A stretch of DNA of 11,945 nucleotides from an uncultured Haloferula sp. (lineage in GTDB: Bacteria > Verrucomicrobiota > Verrucomicrobiae > Verrucomicrobiales > Akkermansiaceae). The notes below the pieces were generated by a model that was given only the letters and a program-made list of their open reading frames with translations, had not been told where the DNA came from and made no database searches. Below, one piece after another: positions 7,260-11,945 of the stretch. The position numbers and the translations under genes are program-made. The DNA lies in the NCBI GenBank assembly GCA_946481625.1, contig CAMLOZ010000037.1, positions 1 to 11,945 of the forward strand, in the 5' to 3' direction. Each line of letters opens with the position of its first letter. Within the stretch, counting starts at the first letter, position 1.

Positions 7260-8606
7260 TCAGGCTCCGGCCGGCAGGAACTTCATCAGCGTCTGGTAGA
7301 TCGGGCGTCCTGCCAGGCGGCGTTGGAAGAGGTATATGGCGATCGTGCCGAAGACCAGATTGGGCAGCCACGCCGCCCAGACCGGCTTGAGATGGCCCGA
7401 GGCACCGAGATTCAGGCAGACGTTCGAGACGAAGAGCATGCCGGCGCAGAGGAAGACTGCCATCGCCACGCCGCCGCTGGTGCCGCGGCGCGAGAAGACC
7501 ACGCCGAGCGGGGTGGCGAGCAGCACCACGATCAGGCAATTCACCGGTTGGGCCCAGCGGTAATGCCACTGGGTCAGGTGGCCGCCGCGGCTCGCCCAAC
7601 TGGTGTCGGGATTCGCTTCGAGCCAGTCGTTCAGGTCGGGGATGCCGAGCTGTTCCGCGGGCAGGCCGGGCCGGATGATCTGGGTCGGGACTTCTTCCCA
7701 GCCGTGGACGACCATTGGGTCGGGCAAGCCCTTCACGAAGTCCGGCACGCGCCTGTTGCCGAAGACCCGCTTGCGCGGCGCGGTGAGAGTCCAGTCATGG
7801 GTCATCGGCGACCAGGCGGCGGTCTTGGCCGAGATAATGGTGTCGAGCCGGCCGTCCGGGTGTTCCTGGATCACGGTGACGTCCTGGAGGGGCACGCCTT
7901 TCTGGTAGTCGCGCGGGAAGGAGCCCACCATCCAGAGCCGCCGGGCGGTGAAATTCCGGTAGCGGATGTTCGGTTCCGCCACGCCGCCGATGCCTTTGGC
8001 TTCGCGCAGGATCGAGTTCTCCGCGCCTACCGCAGCCGGTGCCCACTGGTAGTTCAGGCCGGCGCAGAAGACGGCGGCCAAGGCTCCGGCGACCAGGAAG
8101 GGCATCGTCAGTCGCGCCAGGCCGCGGCCGGTCTGGATCATCGCCACGATCTCCCGCGAGCGCGACAGGCGGCCGAGGCAGTAGAGGATGGAAAGGAGCA
8201 GCGAGTAGGGCAGCAGCATTACCAGGATCTCCGGCAGGCGCACGGTGTAGAGCTTCAGCGCGAGCTGGCCGGGATTCTGGGCGAGCTTGAGATCGTCGAG
8301 GTTGTCTCCCAGATCGGCGACAAGCCAGACCACGAACAGCCCGGCCAGGCAGATGAAGAAGATCGCGAGGAACTGGCGCGTGACGTAGCGGGCAAGGGTG
8401 CTTCCGCAGAGATAGAAAACCCCTCCGAGAGCCGGCAGAAAGCAGAGCCCCATCGCGATCAGCGGACGCAGCGAGTGGGCCCCTGCCTGCACGCCGGGGA
8501 AATTGCTCAGTTGCTCTTCTACCAATTCCCGCTCGAGGGGTCCCACCTTGAAGGCGAGGAGGGCGCCGGCGATGGCGAGAAGGAGTGGAACGAGGATGCG
8601 CGGCAT
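7260..8606 (-). CDS. LptF/LptG family permease (YjgP/YjgQ), N-terminally extended
   Basis: Inner-membrane subunit of the LptBFG ABC transporter that extracts lipopolysaccharide and passes it to LptC and LptA. The ATG at 8606 starts the first hydrophobic segment. The 448 residues exceed the usual 350-390. The canonical core is present: 'LARYVTRQFL' leading into TM helices at about 79-98, 124-143 and 166-185; a periplasmic beta-jellyroll region (about 190-335); then TM helices at about 355-371, 379-398 and 406-427. 'GRLSRSREIVAMIQTG' at 145-160 fits the cytoplasmic coupling loop that contacts LptB. Two additional hydrophobic segments (4-19 and 48-67) come before the core and are not part of the standard six-helix fold. 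Whether this is the LptF or LptG paralogue cannot be decided, and its usual partner gene is not adjacent. It is divergent from the helicase gene (102 bases between starts). Confidence 0.9.
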   Translation of the reverse strand: MPRILVPLLLAIAGALLAFKVGPLERELVEEQLSNFPGVQAGAHSLRPLIAMGLCFLPALGGVFYLCGSTLARYVTRQFLAIFFICLAGLFVVWLVADLGDNLDDLKLAQNPGQLALKLYTVRLPEILVMLLPYSLLLSILYCLGRLSRSREIVAMIQTGRGLARLTMPFLVAGALAAVFCAGLNYQWAPAAVGAENSILREAKGIGGVAEPNIRYRNFTARRLWMVGSFPRDYQKGVPLQDVTVIQEHPDGRLDTIISAKTAAWSPMTHDWTLTAPRKRVFGNRRVPDFVKGLPDPMVVHGWEEVPTQIIRPGLPAEQLGIPDLNDWLEANPDTSWASRGGHLTQWHYRWAQPVNCLIVVLLATPLGVVFSRRGTSGGVAMAVFLCAGMLFVSNVCLNLGASGHLKPVWAAWLPNLVFGTIAIYLFQRRLAGRPIYQTLMKFLPAGA

Positions 8607-8708
8607 GGCGGGGAAACCGCCGGGAGCATGCGGTGCATTGGCGGTTTGTAAAGATCGCCGGTTTGGTGCTTGGCAGCGGGCGGGCTCCGCAGTGCAAATG
8701 CGGGCCGC

Positions 8709-10706
8709 ATGATCGCCTCCCTCGAGGGCCAGCCGCTGCCCGACGCCTTCGTCGGGGAAATCGGGCTGGCATTCTCCCATGGCGGGGCCCTCGCCCGCTC
8801 GAAAGACTTCGAATTCCGCGCCGAGCAGCAGCAGCTCGCGGTCGCGGTGGCGGAGGCTTTGGTGGGAAAACGTTGTCTGGTGGCGGAGGCGGGCACCGGC
8901 GTCGGCAAGTCGCTCGCCTACCTCGTTCCCGCCGCGCGCTTCGCACTCCAATCCGGGCGCAAGGCGATCATCTCGACGCATACGATCAACCTTCAGGAGC
9001 AGTTGATCCGCAAGGATATCCCGATTGTGAGGAAGATCCTCGGAGAGGAACTCCCGGCGGTGCTCCTCAAGGGTCGGGGAAACTACCTCTGCCCGATGCG
9101 CCTGCGCCGCGCCTTCGAGCAGTCCGGCGATCTCTTCACCTCGACCGAGACCGACGAACTGAACCAGATCCGCAAGTGGGCGGAATCCACCACCGACGGC
9201 ACTCTGAGCGACTTGGATTTCCAGCCCTCGATGAAGGTGTGGCTGCAAGTCTGCTCGGAGGCCCACCTCTGCACCGCCCGCCACTGCGGTCCGCGCGGCA
9301 ATTGCTTTTTCCAGGAAGCCCGCAAGGCGGCGTCGGAGGCCAAGCTGGTGGTGGTGAACCATACCTTGTTTTTCGCGCTCCTGGAGACGGGGGAGAACCT
9401 GGAGAACGAGAAGCCCTCAGGGTTCCTGTTTCCGAACGATTTCGTGATCCTCGACGAGGCCCACACCCTGGAGCAGGTCGCGGCGGTCCAACTTGGGCTC
9501 CGCGTGAGCCAGGCCGGGATGCGCTTCGACCTGATGCGGCTTTACAATCCCCGCACCCGCAAGGGTTTGCTGCGCTCCTTCCGGAAGTCCTCCGCGCTTC
9601 TGGCGGTGGAGGATGCCTTGAGGGCGGCCGATGACTTCTTCGGCGAACTCGGCAGCGCGGCGCGCTTCGGCGAGTACTCGAAGGAGTGGCGCGTGCGACA
9701 GCCGGAACTGGTGCCGAACTCCGCCGCCGAACCCCTGCGCCGGCTCTGGACCGAGATCGACGCGCTGGCCGCGGACGTGGAAAGCGAGACCACCCGTGCC
9801 GAGCTCCAGGATGCGTCGCGCAAGCTTCGCGAGGCCCACGGGGCGATCGGCTGCTTCCTCGACCAGAGCGGCGAGGACAGCGTTCACTGGATCGAGCGGT
9901 CCGGTCGCGATGAGAGCCTGTTTTCACTCCACGCCGCGCCCATCCGCGTGGCGGACAAGCTCCGTCCGCTGCTCTTCGCGCCGGGGAAAACCTGCATTAT
10001 GACCAGCGCCACGCTGGGGGTGGGGGATCCGCAGCTTGGTTGGTTCCGCGGCCGCGTCGGGGCGGATGACGTCCCCGCGCTGTGCATCGGCAGCCCCTTC
10101 GATTTCCAAAAGCAGATGAAAATCCGCATCTGGAAGAACATGCCCGAGCCGACCGCTCCAGCCTATGGCAAGGCGCTGGTGGAAGCGATCCGCGCCGCGG
10201 TGGAAGCCAGCGAGGGCAAGGCGTTCGTGCTCTTCACCAGCTACCGCACGATGAAAGACGCGGCGGAAAAACTCCGGCGGCACTTCGAGGATCGCGGCTG
10301 GCGCTTGCTGGTGCAGGGCGATGGCATGCCGCGCCACCGCATGGTGGAGGAGTTCCGGAAGGATGTGCACAGTGTCCTCTTCGGCACGGACAGCTTCTGG
10401 ACCGGAGTGGACGTGCCGGGCGAGACCCTCTCGAACGTGGTCGTCACGCGGCTGCCCTTCGCCGTGCCGGACCACCCGCTGACGCAATCCCGCTTGGAGG
10501 CCTTGGAGGCGGAAGGAGCGAACCCCTTCATGGAATACTCCGTGCCGGAGGCGATCCTGAAACTGCGCCAGGGCGTGGGTCGCCTGATCCGCACCGCCAA
10601 GGATCAAGGGCTCGTCTCGATCCTGGACAACCGGATTCTCACCAAGCGCTACGGGCGGCTCTTCCTCGACGCCCTCCCCGGGGCCCCGGTGGAAGTGGTC
10701 GCGTGA
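8709..10706 (+). CDS. DinG/XPD-type ATP-dependent DNA helicase with Fe-S cluster
   Basis: A superfamily 2 5'-to-3' helicase of the DinG/YoaA group, used in repair and in clearing R-loops or other blocks from DNA. The ATG at 8709 gives 665 aa, a normal length; a TTG at 8670 is possible but has less support. Motifs in order: Walker A 'AEAGTGVGKS' (Lys67); motif Ia 'STHTINLQEQ'; Fe-S ligands, one Cys in 'NYLCP' (Cys128) and then four close together (Cys182, 188, 193, 199) ending in 'NCFFQEAR'; 'VVVNHTLFF'; DEAH box at 249-252; C-terminal HELICc2 domain with 'FVLFTSYRTM', 'GTDSFWTGVDVPGE' and motif VI 'QGVGRLIRT' (Arg625, Arg628). Five cysteines occur where four are needed; Cys182 is probably the spare. 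No exonuclease domain is fused at the N-terminus, unlike Bacillus DinG. It is cytoplasmic and convergent with aroD. Confidence 0.93.
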   Translation: MIASLEGQPLPDAFVGEIGLAFSHGGALARSKDFEFRAEQQQLAVAVAEALVGKRCLVAEAGTGVGKSLAYLVPAARFALQSGRKAIISTHTINLQEQLIRKDIPIVRKILGEELPAVLLKGRGNYLCPMRLRRAFEQSGDLFTSTETDELNQIRKWAESTTDGTLSDLDFQPSMKVWLQVCSEAHLCTARHCGPRGNCFFQEARKAASEAKLVVVNHTLFFALLETGENLENEKPSGFLFPNDFVILDEAHTLEQVAAVQLGLRVSQAGMRFDLMRLYNPRTRKGLLRSFRKSSALLAVEDALRAADDFFGELGSAARFGEYSKEWRVRQPELVPNSAAEPLRRLWTEIDALAADVESETTRAELQDASRKLREAHGAIGCFLDQSGEDSVHWIERSGRDESLFSLHAAPIRVADKLRPLLFAPGKTCIMTSATLGVGDPQLGWFRGRVGADDVPALCIGSPFDFQKQMKIRIWKNMPEPTAPAYGKALVEAIRAAVEASEGKAFVLFTSYRTMKDAAEKLRRHFEDRGWRLLVQGDGMPRHRMVEEFRKDVHSVLFGTDSFWTGVDVPGETLSNVVVTRLPFAVPDHPLTQSRLEALEAEGANPFMEYSVPEAILKLRQGVGRLIRTAKDQGLVSILDNRILTKRYGRLFLDALPGAPVEVVA

Positions 10707-10731
10707 AGGCCGGCGGATTGGGGCAGCTTAC

Positions 10732-10758
10732 GGCAGGGACTCTCCACGCCGTCCTGCC
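10732..10758. terminator. Possible bidirectional terminator between convergent genes
   Basis: GGCAGGGAC (10732-10740) pairs with GTCCTGCC (10751-10758) with one bulged G and a 10-base loop. It lies between the stop of the helicase (10706) and the stop of aroD (10759), directly touching the latter. There is no T-run on either side, so it would be a weak or Rho-assisted terminator. Position is the main support. Confidence 0.35.
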
Positions 10759-11454
10759 TTAGATCGGTGTTAAAGCTGCCACGGCATCCTTCAGCATCTT
10801 CGCGCTCCACTGGCCTGGAGCGGTCGGCGCGTTCCCGATGTAGCCATAGTTCAGCACGCTGCCGTGTTGCGCGCAAAGCAGCCGGGAGACGGGGGCGAGC
10901 GGGCCCATTCCCATCAGGGAAAGGGGCAGGGGATGCGTGCTGGCCTGCAATTCCCCGAGACGAGCCAGATCCCCGATTCCGTGCAGGCGCACGGCGGCCT
11001 TGAAGCAGGCGGCACCGGCTGCGGCTGCGGCTTCCGACATCGCCGGGATCTTTGCGAAAGTGTCCGGTCGGCCTTCGAAATCGTGCCACGAGGCCACCCA
11101 CGGGATGTCCCGGTCGCGGGCGTTTTCCAACAGCCCCGCCATCTCCCCGGCCGAGACCCACTCCACGTCGATCAAGGCCGCCTCCGCGAGCACCTCCTGC
11201 AGCATTGCGGTGCGGCGCGCGGCGGATAGGTCGCCGGCCCCGCCCTCGTCTCCCCGCCGGGCGGTGAAGAGTAGCGGCATGCCTTCCAGATGAGCCCAGG
11301 GCCGAGTGCGTGTTAGGATGCCCCCGGCCTCCAACAGATCGAGACGGATCTCGACCAGATCGCATGCCTCGCGAAGCTCCCCGATGCTTGCCGCGGCAAG
11401 GCTTTCCGCATTTCCGAAACTTCCCACGATCCTTGGATTCGCAGGGTCTGGCAT
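10759..11454 (-). CDS. aroD: Type I 3-dehydroquinate dehydratase
   Basis: Third step of the shikimate pathway: dehydration of 3-dehydroquinate to 3-dehydroshikimate through a Schiff base, in the cytoplasm. With the ATG at 11454 the protein has 231 aa, close to the family norm of 220-250; a GTG at 11472 would add six residues and cannot be excluded. Family motifs in order: 'VEIRLDLLE' (Glu35, Arg37), 'TARRGDEGG' (Glu70), 'IDVEW', 'SWHDFEGRPD' with catalytic His124, 'ACFKAAVRL' with Schiff-base Lys152, 'SLMGMGP' and 'SRLL' with Arg191, then 'TAPGQWS' with Gln215. The position that is usually Ser in 'SAPGQ' is Thr211 here. No other shikimate gene is adjacent, so it stands alone, as is common outside the few clustered cases. 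Assignment is secure from the complete catalytic set. Confidence 0.93.
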   Translation of the reverse strand: MPDPANPRIVGSFGNAESLAAASIGELREACDLVEIRLDLLEAGGILTRTRPWAHLEGMPLLFTARRGDEGGAGDLSAARRTAMLQEVLAEAALIDVEWVSAGEMAGLLENARDRDIPWVASWHDFEGRPDTFAKIPAMSEAAAAAGAACFKAAVRLHGIGDLARLGELQASTHPLPLSLMGMGPLAPVSRLLCAQHGSVLNYGYIGNAPTAPGQWSAKMLKDAVAALTPI

Positions 11455-11502
11455 CGCATGCGGGGACTTCACCGGGCGAGCAGAAACGCCGCCCCCTCAC
11501 CC

Positions 11503-11508
11503 TGTCAA
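11503..11508 (-). promoter_or_regulatory. Candidate -35 box for aroD
   Basis: On the minus strand 11508-11503 reads TTGACA, a perfect sigma-70 -35 hexamer, 30 bases before the GTG at 11472. The expected -10 position, 17 bases further (11485-11480), reads TTCTGC, a poor match to TATAAT. If used, transcription would start at about 11473, giving a nearly leaderless message from the GTG. Only the -35 hexamer supports this. Confidence 0.25.
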
Positions 11509-11530
11509 CCGTGGTCGTCGATGCACGGCA

Positions 11531-11632
11531 GTTTCGATGTATATACCTGAAGGATTTTTCTCCTGAATTACGAGGATTTCTCTGGTCAATCCCCGGAAGC
11601 ATTCCCTAGTTCTCCAAAAACCAAAAGCCCAC
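11531..11632 (+). promoter_or_regulatory. AT-richer leader before the Amuc_1102-like gene
   Basis: This stretch is clearly richer in A and T than the rest of the window and is the likely promoter and leader of the last gene. TATATA at 11540-11545 could be a -10 element, but I see no good -35 before it. Downstream, AGGATTTTTCTCCTG (11551-11565) and AGGATTTCTCTGG (11573-11585) form an imperfect direct repeat 22 bases apart. The first copy also contains AGGA/TCCT around a T-run. No Shine-Dalgarno sequence precedes the ATG at 11633. Confidence 0.4.
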
Positions 11633-11945
11633 ATGAAACAACGTTTCGCTACCATCCGTAGGTCGGCGCTCGCCGCCGTCGCCGCCTCCGCAGCTGCTTT
11701 CGCGCTCCTTCCGTCCGCCGCTCTCGCGCAGGCCAAGGCCGATGTGGGCAACCCCACCTTCGACGATCTCCCGTCCCCCGATATCAAGGGTGCCGGCAAG
11801 GACAAATCCTTCAAACCCAAGGATTGGCTCGAAGTGGAGGTCGGTTTCAAGTTGCCCGGCACGGCCGAGCAAAAGAAGATCGGGTTCGTCAACGCCGTCA
11901 CCGTGAAGTGGTACGTCGCGATGAAGAATCCCGATGGCAAGAACT
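11633..11945 (+). CDS. Amuc_1102-like pilus-associated secreted protein (3'-truncated)
   Basis: The first 104 residues of a gene that continues beyond the window. A signal peptide is clear: two Arg at 9-10, an Ala-rich core, and cleavage after 'SAALA' (residue 32). The mature start has 'NPTFDDLPSPDIKG' and 'KSFKPKDWLEVEVGFK', followed by 'VNAVTVKWYVAM', a pattern of beta strands. From memory this matches the Amuc_1102 family of Verrucomicrobiota, immunoglobulin-like exported proteins whose gene in Akkermansia lies next to PilM-, PilO- (Amuc_1100) and PilQ-like genes in a type IV pilus-like locus. The ATG at 11633 is the only sensible start. Being preceded by a divergent gap, it is probably the first gene of that operon here too. 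The family call rests on recalled motif similarity without a search. Confidence 0.75.
   Translation, partial: MKQRFATIRRSALAAVAASAAAFALLPSAALAQAKADVGNPTFDDLPSPDIKGAGKDKSFKPKDWLEVEVGFKLPGTAEQKKIGFVNAVTVKWYVAMKNPDGKN

Noticed and set aside
6477..8651. Open frame of 724 codons on the plus strand
   Set aside because: It is antisense to both the LptF/G permease and the acidic-tailed orphan; its His/Asp/Gly-rich translation has no domain, while both opposite genes make sense.
8607..8708. Promoter pair for the divergent permease and helicase genes
   Set aside because: Position demands promoters here, but no convincing -35/-10 pair could be read on either strand, so none is listed.
8607..9362. Upstream extension of the permease frame to 700 residues
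   Set aside because: The added 252 residues are antisense to the helicase N-terminus and have no membrane or domain features; the start at 8606 begins the first hydrophobic segment.
8585..9634. Open frame of 349 codons on the plus strand
   Set aside because: Overlaps the helicase gene in another frame; Arg/Gly/Pro-rich shadow of the true coding frame.

Overview
The window is high-GC bacterial chromosomal DNA with eleven protein-coding genes packed on both strands. No rRNA, tRNA, CRISPR array, transposase or phage gene was recognised. The best taxonomic guess is a Verrucomicrobiota bacterium of the Luteolibacter/Akkermansia side (Verrucomicrobiales). The main clue is the last, truncated gene. 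Its product has a signal peptide followed by a mature start that resembles, from memory, the Amuc_1102 family of Akkermansia pilus-like proteins. The 'NPYAPP' N-terminus of another membrane protein is a style common in the Planctomycetes-Verrucomicrobia group. The GC content, the near absence of Shine-Dalgarno sequences and the GH39-type secreted hydrolase fit but do not prove this.

Layout. Left part (1-5344, all plus strand): the tail of an unidentified multi-pass membrane protein; a secreted GH39-like glycoside hydrolase; a structured intergenic element (2324-2415); a secreted orphan protein; a second intergenic stretch full of inverted repeats (3254-3466); an EVE-domain protein; and, three bases after its stop, an orphan 'NPYAPP' membrane protein. 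Middle part (5353-8606, all minus strand): a secreted protein with four BON repeats, a small acidic-tailed orphan, and an LptF/LptG-family permease with two extra N-terminal membrane segments. The permease and the orphan are 24 bases apart and probably form one operon. Right part: a DinG/XPD-type Fe-S helicase (plus) diverges from the permease and converges on a type I 3-dehydroquinate dehydratase (aroD, minus). A divergent 160-base gap then leads to the Amuc_1102-like gene (plus), which runs off the window.

How the genes relate. Most are unlinked housekeeping or envelope functions: LPS export (LptF/G), envelope maintenance (BON), aromatic amino-acid synthesis (AroD), DNA repair (DinG) and polysaccharide breakdown (GH39). 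The right edge is probably the first gene of a type IV pilus-like operon, because in Akkermansia the relatives lie beside PilM-, PilO- and PilQ-like genes. I found no convincing new multi-gene system. The items most worth a second look are the two structured intergenic regions, the extended LptF/G permease with its acidic partner, the CxxC next to the GH39 nucleophile candidate, and the orphan membrane and secreted proteins.

No gene-free stretch exceeds 300 bases. The gaps above 100 bases are 2305-2485, 3254-3466, 6388-6554, 8607-8708 and 11455-11632; their contents are described in separate entries where anything is visible.
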